The notes: generated from the sequence alone by a model not told the origin. A stretch of DNA of 64,000 nt from Chitinophagaceae bacterium (GCA_022843585.1 JALHNJ010000009.1:123396-187395), one strand, 5' to 3'; positions 52,933 through 62,911 are shown, numbered from the stretch's first letter. Program-made: numbers and translations.

Positions 52933-54006
52933 ATGAAATTCAGAAACTTCAAACTCGTTGGCTATGTAGTGTATGGCCGTGGTTCATTTAATCAATTAGA
53001 TGAAATTATTGCGCCGCACCGCAAGGAAGGCAAGCCGATGGTTTTTTTAGTGGATCATTTTTTTGATGGCAAACCGATGGTCAACAGAATTCCTGTTCGT
53101 GGAAATGATAAAGTAATTTTTGTAGATGTTACCTACGAGCCCAAAACAACCTATGTAGATAAACTGGCGCAACAATTAAAAGAAGAGTTCGGAACCGTAA
53201 GCGGCGTTATTGGTATTGGTGGCGGCTCGGCCATGGATCTGGCAAAAGCCGTTTCACTAATGATGAACAACACCGGATCATCTGCAGATTACCAGGGATG
53301 GGACCTGGTAAAACAACCCGGCGTTTATAAAGTAGGTATTCCGACTTTGAGTGGAACAGGTGCAGAAGTTTCAAGAACAACTGTATTGACAGGTCCAACA
53401 AAAAAGTTGGGCATGAATTCCGATTTTACTCCGTTTGACCAAATAGTGCTTGACCCTGAATTAACAGCTAATGCACCTGCCAATCAGCGTTTTTATACCG
53501 GCATGGATTGTTATATACATTGTATTGAAAGTTTGGAAGGAACTTTTTTAAACGAGTTCAGCAAAAGCTATGGTGAAAAAGCATTGGAACTTTGCAGGGA
53601 TGTATTTGTGAAAACGGATGGGTGGAATGATGATTGTGATGATAAACTGATGATGGCTTCTTATGCTGGTGGAATGAGTATTGCCTACTCTCAGGTAGGT
53701 GTGGCACATGCAGTAAGTTATGGATTAAGTTATTTACTCGGCACCAAGCATGGCATTGGTAATTGTATTGTCATGAATCATCTCGAAGAATATTATCCGG
53801 CTGGGGTTAAAGAATTTAAATACATGGTGGAGAAAAATAAGATCGACATACCAACCGGTATTTGCAAAGGATTAAGTGAAGATGATTTTGACAAAATGAT
53901 CGGCGTATCAATGGGCATGAAACCACTTTGGGAAAATGCATTGGGAAAAAACTGGGAAAAAATAATGACGAGAGAGAAGCTAAGGGCTTTGTATGATAAG
54001 TTGTAA
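52933..54006 (+). CDS. kdnB: 3-deoxy-alpha-D-manno-octulosonate 8-oxidase (iron-containing alcohol dehydrogenase family)
   Basis: The start is ATG 52933 (MKFRNFKLVGYVVYGRG; 357 aa); the 17 residues before it come from a repeat. It has the GIGGGSAMDLAKAVS nucleotide motif and metal-site regions (FYTGMDCYIHCIESLEG, GVAHAVSYGLSYLLG, KHGIGN) of type III alcohol dehydrogenases. The YTGMDCYIHC.ESLEGTFLNEFSK block agrees, from memory, with Shewanella KdnB, which oxidises Kdo at C8 before KdnA aminates it. Being next to kdsB supports this. kdnA is not in the window. Confidence 0.78.
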   Translation: MKFRNFKLVGYVVYGRGSFNQLDEIIAPHRKEGKPMVFLVDHFFDGKPMVNRIPVRGNDKVIFVDVTYEPKTTYVDKLAQQLKEEFGTVSGVIGIGGGSAMDLAKAVSLMMNNTGSSADYQGWDLVKQPGVYKVGIPTLSGTGAEVSRTTVLTGPTKKLGMNSDFTPFDQIVLDPELTANAPANQRFYTGMDCYIHCIESLEGTFLNEFSKSYGEKALELCRDVFVKTDGWNDDCDDKLMMASYAGGMSIAYSQVGVAHAVSYGLSYLLGTKHGIGNCIVMNHLEEYYPAGVKEFKYMVEKNKIDIPTGICKGLSEDDFDKMIGVSMGMKPLWENALGKNWEKIMTREKLRALYDKL

Positions 54007-54115
54007 TTATGGTGGCAGTACGTTGAGTTATATTTTAATAAGTATTCGTGCAATCTATATTCGTTTTGTTGAAGCCCTATGCTGGTAACCAATTAAATGA
54101 CACGCCTTAATCAAT

Positions 54116-54457
54116 ATGAAGAACGCAATTTTTATAGTCTTTAAAACATTGATAGCACTTGTCCTTGTAGGAAAAGTTTTAAACTGGTTCCTGGACTTTA
54201 GTTATGGTACCAACCAGCTATTAAATGCTGCAATGTTTAGTTTAATTGGAATAGCGTACCTGGTTGTTGGGTTCGCCTGGGATAGTAAACTCACAAAAGT
54301 TGTTTTTATAACATGCGGCCTATTTTTAATTGCAATGAATTTTTTCGAAAAAAATACAATACTAACTATCGTTGGAATTATTTGTATACTGACGCCGATG
54401 TTGATTGGACGATTTTATAAGGAGAAAGAAGTTGAATTGAATACCCTGGAAATTTAA
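54116..54457 (+). CDS. Small membrane protein (113 aa), unknown function
   Basis: The protein consists of four hydrophobic helices (about 5-27, 37-55, 62-80 and 84-100) joined by short loops, with a charged tail (RFYKEKEVELN). There is no recognisable family motif. It is probably an inner-membrane protein. The gene is preceded by 109 bp with no clear promoter and followed by a terminator it shares with the convergent WXPGXW-repeat gene. Confidence 0.6.
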   Translation: MKNAIFIVFKTLIALVLVGKVLNWFLDFSYGTNQLLNAAMFSLIGIAYLVVGFAWDSKLTKVVFITCGLFLIAMNFFEKNTILTIVGIICILTPMLIGRFYKEKEVELNTLEI

Positions 54458-54527
54458 ATAACTATTTGTTTTTTTCATTACGACAGAAAACCAGGTGATA
54501 AATACTTATTCCTAACATGAATTATGT

Positions 54528-54562
54528 AAAAACCCTGTATCCAAAAAGGAACAGGGTTTTTT
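54528..54562. terminator. Bidirectional rho-independent terminator
   Basis: An 11-bp stem (54528-54538 with 54551-54561; core ACCCTGT/ACAGGGT) has A and T runs at its ends. It lies between convergent genes. Confidence 0.85.
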
Positions 54563-54593
54563 GTATGGACCCGACATACAAGTGAGAAACATT

Positions 54594-54887
54594 TTATCGC
54601 CAGCGTCCCGGTACCCATTTATATCCTCTGCGGGTATATTGCCAATGACCGGGCACCCATACCGCTCTGCTTTGTCTTGGACTTGCCCAATATCCCGGCA
54701 CTGTTACATACTGCCCTCTTTGCCAACGCCACTCTGGTCCTATCCAGATAGCACCATGACGGGGAGACGGGCCCGGTGCATTCATCCGAACACCAACCGG
54801 AAAGTTTAAACGAAATCTTACATGTTGCGCCTGTAGTTGCAATCCCGCTACCAACAAGCACATTACAATTAATGCTTTTATTTTCAT
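54594..54887 (-). CDS. Exported WXPGXW/YXWGXW-repeat protein (97 aa)
   Basis: The 97-residue protein has a signal peptide ending LQLQAQ. The mature part is rich in Trp, Arg and Pro with repeat units VPGYWASPRQ, VWVPGHWQYTRRGY and KWVPGRW, matching the WxPGxW (YXWGXW) repeat family. Such small proteins are periplasmic or surface-located and common in Bacteroidota and Proteobacteria; the function is unknown. It stands opposite the corA gene, with 21 bp between the two starts. Confidence 0.8.
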   Translation of the reverse strand: MKIKALIVMCLLVAGLQLQAQHVRFRLNFPVGVRMNAPGPSPRHGAIWIGPEWRWQRGQYVTVPGYWASPRQSRAVWVPGHWQYTRRGYKWVPGRWR

Positions 54888-54908
54888 AGCTACTTGTTTA
54901 AGGCCTCT

Positions 54909-56084
54909 ATGACCGGAAAAGATTTTCCGGGTTTAGTTGGCACCGATACTTTTCCTAACTTTCCTGTTATGAATCTTGATAAGCTGCGGCCTGATAAATA
55001 CCTGAAATATCTTTACCTGCCCAACCTCTTTGGTTCCAATAGAACTAAAGAAATTTTATCTGTCAACCCCACTGTCATTCCTCACCGGGAAGAAGCAAAG
55101 GATGTTATAGTTACAGTGTATGATTATAACGCAGAAACAATGGAAGAGAAAAAATTTTCCACCATTGATAGTTGTTTTAATTACAAATCAAGCGGCCGCA
55201 CCACCTGGATAAATATTGATGGTCTTCGAAAATCAGATGTAGAAGCTATTTGTACACATTTTGATATACACCAGTTAATTGTTGAAGACATTCTTAGCAT
55301 TAACCAGCGTCCAAAATTGGATGAAGCAGACAACAGTATTTTTTGCCTGCTCAACATGCTTTATTTTAACGAAGAAACTTTTGCGGTAGAACAGGAACAA
55401 ATAAGTATCATTCTGGCCAAAGATGTTGTTATCAGTTTCCAGGAAGATGCCAGTAGAGATGTGTTTACTTCCCTGCGGGAAAAATTAAAAAGCCCGGGTA
55501 GCAAAGTGCGGCAGCGTACCGCAGATTATCTCTGCTATACATTGCTCGATATGATCGTTGACCATTATTTTATTGTAATGGAAAAACTTGGCAATCGTAT
55601 CGAAGAAGTGGAAGAAGAAGTATCCCGGGGTAATAATCCGAGAGCTCTTGCACATATTACCAGATTGAGAAAAGAGTTGATCATCTTAAAAAGAAATTTT
55701 TCTCCGGTTCGGGAAGTGGTAAATGGTTTTTTAAGAAGTGAGAGTGAACTATTGGAAGATCGCCATACTAAATATTATAAAGACGTTTACGATCACATCA
55801 TCCAGGCTACAGACCTTAGTGAAAACTATCGGGATATCATGGTGAGCTTACAAGATCTGCATGTGAACAACGTAAACATGAAAATGAATGAAGTGATGAA
55901 GGTGATGGCAATTGTTACCTGCCTGCTTGCACCGGCTACTGTTATCGGTGGTATTTTTGGAATGAACTTCGATGCTAATGTAAATTTCTTCCACCAACGC
56001 TGGGGATTCTATACGGCTGTTGGCTTAATGTTATTAATACCAATTGTTATGCTGTGGATGTTTAGAAGACGGGGGTGGTTCTAA
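54909..56084 (+). CDS. corA: CorA-family magnesium/cobalt transporter
   Basis: The start is ATG 54909 (MTGKDFPG; 391 aa); a TTG five codons earlier is less likely. It has a large cytoplasmic N-terminal domain (about 1-325), a long stalk helix, and two C-terminal membrane helices with the selectivity motif GMN in GGIFGMNFD, followed by a short positively charged tail (MFRRRGWF). It forms a pentamer for Mg2+ (or Co2+, Ni2+) uptake. Length and order fit the family. No linked genes. Confidence 0.93.
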   Translation: MTGKDFPGLVGTDTFPNFPVMNLDKLRPDKYLKYLYLPNLFGSNRTKEILSVNPTVIPHREEAKDVIVTVYDYNAETMEEKKFSTIDSCFNYKSSGRTTWINIDGLRKSDVEAICTHFDIHQLIVEDILSINQRPKLDEADNSIFCLLNMLYFNEETFAVEQEQISIILAKDVVISFQEDASRDVFTSLREKLKSPGSKVRQRTADYLCYTLLDMIVDHYFIVMEKLGNRIEEVEEEVSRGNNPRALAHITRLRKELIILKRNFSPVREVVNGFLRSESELLEDRHTKYYKDVYDHIIQATDLSENYRDIMVSLQDLHVNNVNMKMNEVMKVMAIVTCLLAPATVIGGIFGMNFDANVNFFHQRWGFYTAVGLMLLIPIVMLWMFRRRGWF

Positions 56085-56171
56085 GAAAGTTTATTGTTCT
56101 TGGTTCACAGTTGTCATGCTAGATTATAGCTTCCTCAGTTGCTTTCCTAAAATATAAAATGAATAAAGAGG

Positions 56172-56705
56172 TTATTGCTTAGGTTCCCCTTTAGGGGGCA
56201 GGGGTTTCTTATACACCGGCACCGTACTACAAGGCTCCCCGTACATGATGCTTTTTACAACCGGTCGCAATAGTTTTGTTATTTCCATATACACATAATC
56301 TGCAATAGGCGTTTCGCCGCAGCCTTTAATTACTATTCGCTTGTCAGCGTAATCATTTGCATTTATTGCCGAGAGATTTTTTAGAAACAAGGTTTTGTGT
56401 AATTCTTTTTCATCGCCCATTACTATTTCTGCAGCTACAGGTTGCAGGTAAGATGCTACCAGCATATAAGCCCATACCGGAATGATGGCATCGGCTGTGC
56501 AAGTGAGTGCTACATTTTTATTGGCGAAAGTGGACCAGTCAGTGTTTTTTAATGCCTCTCTAAAATCCTTTTCTTTTAATATCAGGCCCATGAACAAATA
56601 ATCCTTCATGTCGAAAACAGCTGTTTCTCCTTTCGGATACCAGGTTTCCAAATCGATTGTTACCAATCCACTTTCCGCTACTTTATTTATTATTGGCTCA
56701 CTCAT
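56172..56705 (-). CDS. DUF2480 family protein
   Basis: This 177-residue cytoplasmic protein matches the Bacteroidota family DUF2480 along its length: INKVAESGLVTIDLETWYP at the N-terminus, FDMKDYLFMGLILKEKDFREAL, DAIIPVWAYMLVASYL, and VIKGCGETPIADYVYMEITKLLRPVVKSIMYGEPCSTVPV at the C-terminus. The family is uncharacterised; conserved Cys residues near the C-terminus might bind metal or a cofactor, which is a guess. It lies downstream of the foldase gene on the same strand with a terminator between them. Confidence 0.9.
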   Translation of the reverse strand: MSEPIINKVAESGLVTIDLETWYPKGETAVFDMKDYLFMGLILKEKDFREALKNTDWSTFANKNVALTCTADAIIPVWAYMLVASYLQPVAAEIVMGDEKELHKTLFLKNLSAINANDYADKRIVIKGCGETPIADYVYMEITKLLRPVVKSIMYGEPCSTVPVYKKPLPPKGEPKQ

Positions 56706-56770
56706 TTCTTGCTTTGTTCATTGCAAAGTTACAATTTAAGCGGAGCTGTTGTTTGCGACTTCCGTAAAAC

Positions 56771-56808
56771 AAAAAAGCCCCGTCTCGTTTAAGGAGACAG
56801 GACTCTTT
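56771..56808 (-). terminator. Rho-independent terminator of the foldase gene (minus strand)
   Basis: An 11-bp stem (56776-56786 with 56794-56804, two G-U pairs) is followed on the minus strand by a T-run. Confidence 0.85.
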
Positions 56809-56833
56809 CTGTTAATTTTGGTTGCTATTCAGT

Positions 56834-58984
56834 TTAATATTTTTCAGCTCTTTTATCTTTAATGGTGGCCGCTTCACGCAGCGCCATCAAAATCAACTGA
56901 GGGTTGGCTGCTCTTTGTTTTCCTTGTTCGTACAATGATTTGCGTTGTTCAGTAACATCACCACTTGTTACGGCTGTTGCAGAAACGTTTTCTACTCTTA
57001 CAACATATACACCATTCTGTCCTTCCAATGCTTCAGGAACTACTTTTCCTTTATTGGCTGGATTAAACGCTGCGCCAATTACCCGTGGCTCATAACCCAA
57101 TGCAGGCGATGTTGCCTGGGAAGACATTCTGATGCTATCCGCTGTTTCTATTGGTTTTGCCAATGTGGTGGCTGCTGCTTCCAGGGTTGATATTTTACCA
57201 ATTTTTTGTTTCAGCATTTCTGCTTTCTTTTTATTGCGCAAAGCTGGCTCTGCCGTCATTCTTGCAGTGGCCACACTTTGTGTTCCTTCTTCAAAAACCT
57301 CTGTAACTACCGCAACGACATAATCATCACCAATTTTTTCTGTCTTTAATACTTCGCCTTTCTTAGCATCATAAATAGCCCGTACAAAAGTTCTTGAATC
57401 ACCAAGACCCGGAATTTGAGAATCTGCTGGTTTAATATTAGAGCCGATTCCTTTTAAAAGACCCTGTGATTTTAGTTTTTTCTCATACGTCGCATCAAAA
57501 GATTTTAAATCTCTGCTATCGCCGGCAAATTCGTTGGCTTTGTTTAATGCGTTGTTATCTGTTTCCTGACTGGTTATAATTTCCTTCGGCAGGTAGGCAA
57601 TTTTATACCCCGCACCGCTTCCTTTGTGCGAAAGCACTTCCATATAGTGATAACCAAAATCTGTTTTCACTACGCCTTTTGTTCCAACCGGATTTAAGAA
57701 TCCAAAATCATTGAACGGTGCTACCATTTGACCCGGCGTCACATTCTCATATATTCCACCTTTGTCTTTGCTGCCCGGATCTTCTGAGAGCTTTACACAA
57801 ACCGTATCAAAGTTGGAGCCGTTGCCAATAGCTGTTTTTATACTATCAGCTAAGTTTTTTGCGTCTTCATCACTTCTTACCGTATACGTTTGTCCGCTTT
57901 GTGGATCTCTTTGTGTAGTGGCAATAAGAATGTGTCGAACTTTTATTGTATCCGGCATTTGTCGTACACCGATCATTTTTGCCAATGTATAAGTGGAGCC
58001 GTCAAGATATGGTCCATAAGTACTTCCAACGGGTGTTCTGAAAATAGAGTCCTTAGCAGCAATCTGTATGGCTTTACCGCTGATATATCCATTATAAAAA
58101 TTTCCTGCTCCCTGGTAAGCCAGGAACTGTTCTATATTTTCTGTTGTATCAAACTCTGCTTTTAATGCCATTAGTTTGTTTCTTGCTTCTGCACTATCTG
58201 CAGCCGTTGGTGATGCGCTAAATTTTACATAACTGATGCTGCGACTTTCCTGCTGTTTAAATGCGTCTTTATTCTTGTTAATATAATCTTGAATTTCTTT
58301 ATCCGTAATCTTTACTGCGCTATCAGGAATGCTGGTATAGGGCTCTCTTACAAAAGAAATTTTTGCCATCTGGCTGTTATCCGCATTTTGTTTTTCCACC
58401 ATCCATTTTGGATAGTTAATAGTATTAGCTAACATAGCCACCAGCTTTTCGCTTTTGCGTTGTTGCTCCAGGTCTCTGATATAAGTGTTGAATTGTTCTT
58501 TTTGTTCTGGTGTTCCTTTCTTCAGCATCTGGTCGATCTGTTGCTTTGCTAGTATCGCATTATATTGACCGGTTGCAGAATCTGTAAACTGTTGTTTTAA
58601 ATCTTGCGGCGCATTAGGGCCATATAAAATATCTCCTAATTCTTTTTTACCAATCTTCATTCCTAATTTGTCAAACTCATCGGTAAACAAAACCCTTCCC
58701 ACTTCCTGGTTCCAGGCTTGTTCAATTGCCTGCTGTGTTGTTGCACCACCGGCAGGATAACCTTGCTGCTGCATATTGCTCTCTACACGGTCAACATATT
58801 GCTGAAATTCATCAGCAGGAATTTTAGTACCATTTACTGTACCAACAGAATTGGGTCCGCCACCTGTAACACCACGACCCTTACCCGCAAAATAATCGGT
58901 TAGAATAAATCCAATGAGGGCTAAAGCAATCAATACAACGGAAACTTTTGCGCCTTTGTCCCTTATAGTTTGAATAATAGACAT
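56834..58984 (-). CDS. Periplasmic peptidyl-prolyl isomerase of the PpiD/SurA type
   Basis: The 716-residue protein is anchored by one N-terminal helix (about 13-31). It has a SurA_N-like chaperone domain, a parvulin domain (about 345-455: VRHILIATT... SEDPGSKDKGGIYENVTPGQMV... GYHYMEVL), and a second, more diverged rotamase-like region toward the C-terminus. It folds exported and outer-membrane proteins. The layout equals PpiD of proteobacteria but is longer than a single-parvulin SurA. It forms its own transcript with a terminator. Confidence 0.92.
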   Translation of the reverse strand: MSIIQTIRDKGAKVSVVLIALALIGFILTDYFAGKGRGVTGGGPNSVGTVNGTKIPADEFQQYVDRVESNMQQQGYPAGGATTQQAIEQAWNQEVGRVLFTDEFDKLGMKIGKKELGDILYGPNAPQDLKQQFTDSATGQYNAILAKQQIDQMLKKGTPEQKEQFNTYIRDLEQQRKSEKLVAMLANTINYPKWMVEKQNADNSQMAKISFVREPYTSIPDSAVKITDKEIQDYINKNKDAFKQQESRSISYVKFSASPTAADSAEARNKLMALKAEFDTTENIEQFLAYQGAGNFYNGYISGKAIQIAAKDSIFRTPVGSTYGPYLDGSTYTLAKMIGVRQMPDTIKVRHILIATTQRDPQSGQTYTVRSDEDAKNLADSIKTAIGNGSNFDTVCVKLSEDPGSKDKGGIYENVTPGQMVAPFNDFGFLNPVGTKGVVKTDFGYHYMEVLSHKGSGAGYKIAYLPKEIITSQETDNNALNKANEFAGDSRDLKSFDATYEKKLKSQGLLKGIGSNIKPADSQIPGLGDSRTFVRAIYDAKKGEVLKTEKIGDDYVVAVVTEVFEEGTQSVATARMTAEPALRNKKKAEMLKQKIGKISTLEAAATTLAKPIETADSIRMSSQATSPALGYEPRVIGAAFNPANKGKVVPEALEGQNGVYVVRVENVSATAVTSGDVTEQRKSLYEQGKQRAANPQLILMALREAATIKDKRAEKY

Positions 58985-59044
58985 AATAATATACCCTGTT
59001 TAAAAAGGATGGCAAAAATAGGGGAAAAACTGTGGAAAATCCAC

Positions 59045-59070
59045 AAAAAATGCCCTTAAACAGGGCATTT
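59045..59070 (-). terminator. Rho-independent terminator of the S46 peptidase gene (minus strand)
   Basis: AAATGCCC/GGGCATTT (59048-59055 with 59063-59070) with 7-nt loop, followed on the minus strand by a T-run. Confidence 0.85.
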
Positions 59071-59117
59071 AAAGCGGTTAAAATGGGGCTGGAAACCCAC
59101 CTTTATGGTCGGTAGCT

Positions 59118-61286
59118 CTATTTCTTCTTTGGGTGTACCAGTTTCATTTCTTTGATCAGGTGTCCGGCTCCGGCATATTTATCTACTACAAACAATACAT
59201 AGCGAATATCCACCATAATGTTGCGGCAAATAGACGGGTCGTAGTTAATATCACTCATCGTTCCTTCCCAGGCCCTGTCGAAGTTGAGGCCTACCAGGTT
59301 TCCGTAAGCATCCAGCGCCGGACTACCGGAGTTGCCGCCGGTTGTATGGTTTTTAGCAATAAAGCAAACAGGCATTTTTCCTTTGTCGCCATATTGACCA
59401 TAATCTTTGTTTTTGTACAGCTCTCTAATTTTTTCGGGCACATCAAATTCATAATCTCCTGGTTTGTATTTATCCATTACACCATCGAGATAGGTATAGA
59501 AATCATATTTCACCGCATCTCTTGGTTCGTAGCCTTTTACATTTCCATAAGTAACCCGCAATGTGCTGTTAGCATCCGGATAAAACTTTTTTTCTTTAAA
59601 TACATCCATCTGCGCCTGCATGTACGTTCGTTGTAGTTTATTAATGTTGGTAGTTAGCTCGCCCAACTTTGATTGCACTTGTGTTTGATAAGTGATTAAA
59701 AAATCCTGGTACAACCTGATCAGTTCCTGATTTTTTAATGCGGTAATTAATTCTGCTGCCGGTTTATCCAACAGTTTCATGGTTTCCTTGCTATCATCCA
59801 GCGTTGTTGCAGCATATGTTCTTATGGCCAGTTGCGAATAATTATTTTCTGAACGTCGCATCCATTCTTTCAATGTGGGTGAAACATATTTATCTTCCTG
59901 GTCTTTTACATACATCTCCACCAGCACTTCAAATAATTTTTGATCAACTACGGGACTGTATTCTGCATATAAATTACTTAATGCATTTTTTGTAATAGGT
60001 AATCGTTGATTAAAACCCCGGTCGCCATCTCTTTCATAGGCGGTTATTAATGCATTTAATTGTGCAGCGATGGTAAACAACTCGATCTTACTAACAATTT
60101 CTGTATAGTAATCTCTTGCATATCCATACGGTCTTAATTCTGTATAGAGTGTTTCTAAATCGCTCAACAATGTTCCGTAACTATTTTTCCAGGATGAATT
60201 GGCATTTACTCTTTTTTGAAACTCGGCTTCGTAGCTTTTCTTTTTACCTACGGCATTGGTACTTGTTAAACCCAATACTTCTCCCTGCCATTTTTTATGT
60301 GAATTTTGAATGCCGGCATATTTTGATGCGTATTGAATTTTTATTGATTCATCCTTGCGCATATAACCATCTATTACCATCAGGGCTTTATCCCGGATAG
60401 CAATTTTTGCGGGATCGTTCACCATCATTATTTGCTCTACTGCGGGTGATGGTAAGTACTGAGTTGTTCTGCCGGGAAAACCGAATACCATTGTAAAATC
60501 ATTTTCTGCCACACCATCCAATGAAATAGCTAATGATCTTTTTGGTGTGTACGGAATATTATCTGCCGAGTAGTTAGCTGGCTTATTATCTTTTCCTGCA
60601 TAAATACGGAACATGGAAAAATCGCCGGTATGGCGTGGCCAAACCCAGTTGTCAGTATCTTTTCCAAAATTGCCAATAGCAGATGGCGGAGCACCAACTA
60701 ATCGTACATCATTATAAGTTTCTGTAGTAAATAAGAAGTATTGGTTGCCCTCAAAAAACGGACGAACAAAATTATTCTGGTAGCTTTCTCTCGTTGAAGC
60801 ACTGCGCAACGCAGCAATATTTTTATCTATAGTTGATTGTCGTTCGCTTTCTTTCATGCCCGCTGTAACTCCTTCCAGTACTTTTTTACTTACATCATCT
60901 ATTCGTACAATAAATGTTACAAATAAACCCGGGTTCGGAATCTCTTCTGCATAATTTTTTGCCCAGAAACCATCTCTTATATAATTACGTTCAAGTGTAG
61001 AGTGATTTTGAATATTATCAAAGCCGCAGTGGTGATTGGTTAACACCAGGCCTTTGGACGAAATAACTTCACCGGTACAAAAACCGCCAAAGCTTACGAT
61101 GGCGTCTTTTAAACTTCCGGAGTTAATGCTATAAATGTCTTTGGCACTGATCTTCATCCCCATGCTTTTCATTTGCTTCTCATTCAACTGAGCCAACAAT
61201 TGGGGCAACCACATTCCTTCGTCTGCCTTAGCCAGGGTGGTTATAAACAGCGATATAATAATAATAACATGCTTACAATACTTCAT
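59118..61286 (-). CDS. S46 family dipeptidyl-peptidase (DPP7/DPP11 type), exported
   Basis: The 722-residue protein has a signal peptide ending TLAKA. The N-terminus shows DEGMWLPQLL, and the catalytic-His region is LTNHHCGFD (His85/His86). The catalytic-Ser region is TTGGNSGSPALD near the C-terminus, followed by GLNFDRAWEGTMSD and VDIRYVLFVVDKY. S46 enzymes remove dipeptides from oligopeptide N-termini in the periplasm. Whether it prefers hydrophobic (DPP7) or acidic (DPP11) residues depends on one pocket residue I cannot assign safely. It is the last gene before the candidate origin and points away from it. Confidence 0.93.
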   Translation of the reverse strand: MKYCKHVIIIISLFITTLAKADEGMWLPQLLAQLNEKQMKSMGMKISAKDIYSINSGSLKDAIVSFGGFCTGEVISSKGLVLTNHHCGFDNIQNHSTLERNYIRDGFWAKNYAEEIPNPGLFVTFIVRIDDVSKKVLEGVTAGMKESERQSTIDKNIAALRSASTRESYQNNFVRPFFEGNQYFLFTTETYNDVRLVGAPPSAIGNFGKDTDNWVWPRHTGDFSMFRIYAGKDNKPANYSADNIPYTPKRSLAISLDGVAENDFTMVFGFPGRTTQYLPSPAVEQIMMVNDPAKIAIRDKALMVIDGYMRKDESIKIQYASKYAGIQNSHKKWQGEVLGLTSTNAVGKKKSYEAEFQKRVNANSSWKNSYGTLLSDLETLYTELRPYGYARDYYTEIVSKIELFTIAAQLNALITAYERDGDRGFNQRLPITKNALSNLYAEYSPVVDQKLFEVLVEMYVKDQEDKYVSPTLKEWMRRSENNYSQLAIRTYAATTLDDSKETMKLLDKPAAELITALKNQELIRLYQDFLITYQTQVQSKLGELTTNINKLQRTYMQAQMDVFKEKKFYPDANSTLRVTYGNVKGYEPRDAVKYDFYTYLDGVMDKYKPGDYEFDVPEKIRELYKNKDYGQYGDKGKMPVCFIAKNHTTGGNSGSPALDAYGNLVGLNFDRAWEGTMSDINYDPSICRNIMVDIRYVLFVVDKYAGAGHLIKEMKLVHPKKK

Positions 61287-61885
61287 ACAACAAGTTTTTG
61301 TGAGGTTAAAAGTAATATTTTCTGCGGGGAGTAATAGATTTACACTAAAGCTGTGGTTTTTGTCATCAATTATTAATTAAACGAAATATGTAACTCATCT
61401 AAAACCTTTCTCCGAACGATTATTTCCTCACAATAAAATGTGGATACTGTATAATTTGTGTGGATAGCTCTATGTGAAACGTGGATATGAAACTGAATGA
61501 TTGGAACTAAAAATGTGAATGCCATGGATTTTTAAATAGTACTGTAAGTATTTTATAGTTTGTCCTTACTTAATCCACACTGTTTTTTAAATTTTAAATT
61601 TCTTTTTATTCAGCATTTACAATTCACAAGTATGTGGATAGCTCTACTGAAATACAGTAGCAGCAACAAAACAATATGTGGATTACCGAGTTTTTAATGT
61701 GTATTACTTTAAACAAGTAAATTTGTGTAGCAGTTTATCCACTAATCCACAGCTGTAATAATAATATACTCTTTTTTATAAAAATATATTATTACTATTA
61801 TTGTATTAATACAGGGTTTGAAAAATTTTGTTTTGAAAAATTGGTTGGGTTGGTGGAATATTGCTGAATCGAAAAAGTAATTGCG
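61287..61885. other. 599-bp gene-free region with DnaA-box cluster and AT-rich tract: candidate replication origin
   Basis: Eight sites match the DnaA box TTATCCACA (or its complement) at 7 or 8 of 9 positions, from 61439 to 61751: 61439, 61459, 61480, 61571, 61633, 61677, 61735 and 61743. Next comes a tract (61756-61812) with only five G/C in 57 bases, a good unwinding element. A 14-mer TGTGGATAGCTCTA occurs twice (61459 and 61633). The flanking genes diverge from the region. dnaA itself is not in the window. Read-out by eye only. Confidence 0.6.
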
Positions 61886-62911
61886 ATGAACGACAACACT
61901 TCAAACAACTCAGTACTGGAAACGGCGAAAGCTAATGTGGAGAACCGTGGTTTTCTGGATATTGATCTTGACCCGACGCTTGATCTTTTTGCCGCTATTG
62001 AACGGTTGAAAAAAGAAAAAAATGCTGTGGTGTTGGCACATTACTACCAGGAGCCGGACATCCAGGATGTGGCGGATTATATCGGCGATAGTTTAGGCCT
62101 GGCGCAACAGGCAGAAAAAACAACGGCGGATATGATCGTTTTTGCCGGTGTACACTTCATGGCAGAAACTGCAAAAATTTTAAACCCTAGCAAAAAAGTA
62201 GTGATACCTGATCTGAAAGCAGGTTGTTCGTTGAGCGATAGTTGTCCTCCTCCATTATTCAAAAAATTCAAAGAGCAACACCCGGACCATGTGGTGGTGA
62301 GTTATATCAACTGCAGTGCCGGTATAAAAGCCCTGAGTGATGTGATAGTAACCAGTAGTAATGCAAAGATCATTGTAGAAAGTTTTCCCAAGGAGCAAAA
62401 AATAATATTTGCACCCGATAAAAATTTAGGAGCCTACATCAACAAAGTAACCGGCAGAGATATGTTGCTGTGGAATGGCGCCTGTATGGTGCATGAAATA
62501 TTTAGTTTGGAAAAAATAACCAAGATAAAAGTTCGTCACCCGAATGCAAAATTGATCGCACATCCGGAATGTGAAGACCCGATTCTTCGCATTGCAGATT
62601 ATATCGGCTCTACTACGGGTTTATTAAAGTACACACAAACAGATTCTTCCCAGGAATATATCGTGGCAACAGAAACGGGTATTCTGCACCAGATGATGAA
62701 GGCTTCTCCCGAAAAAACATTTATACCAGCTCCACCCAATAACAGTTGTGCCTGTAATGATTGCCCGCACATGAAATTAAACTCTCTCGAAAAATTATAT
62801 CTCTGCATGGAGTATGAAACACCGGCAATAGAGATGGAAGAATCGTTGCGTTTTGCTGCGAAGAAGCCGATTGACAGGATGCTGGAGATTAGTGCGAAGG
62901 CGGGGTTGTGA
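61886..62911 (+). CDS. nadA: Quinolinate synthase
   Basis: The 341 residues match Nad[27 protein letters not shown] at the substrate region, then the three [4Fe-4S] cysteines Cys114 (KAGCSLSD), Cys200 (GACMVHE) and one of Cys288/290/293 in [10 protein letters not shown]. It condenses iminoaspartate and dihydroxyacetone phosphate to quinolinate in NAD synthesis. It is preceded by the candidate origin; no nadB or nadC is in the window. The N-terminal 20 residues are a variable extension. Confidence 0.95.
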   Translation: MNDNTSNNSVLETAKANVENRGFLDIDLDPTLDLFAAIERLKKEKNAVVLAHYYQEPDIQDVADYIGDSLGLAQQAEKTTADMIVFAGVHFMAETAKILNPSKKVVIPDLKAGCSLSDSCPPPLFKKFKEQHPDHVVVSYINCSAGIKALSDVIVTSSNAKIIVESFPKEQKIIFAPDKNLGAYINKVTGRDMLLWNGACMVHEIFSLEKITKIKVRHPNAKLIAHPECEDPILRIADYIGSTTGLLKYTQTDSSQEYIVATETGILHQMMKASPEKTFIPAPPNNSCACNDCPHMKLNSLEKLYLCMEYETPAIEMEESLRFAAKKPIDRMLEISAKAGL

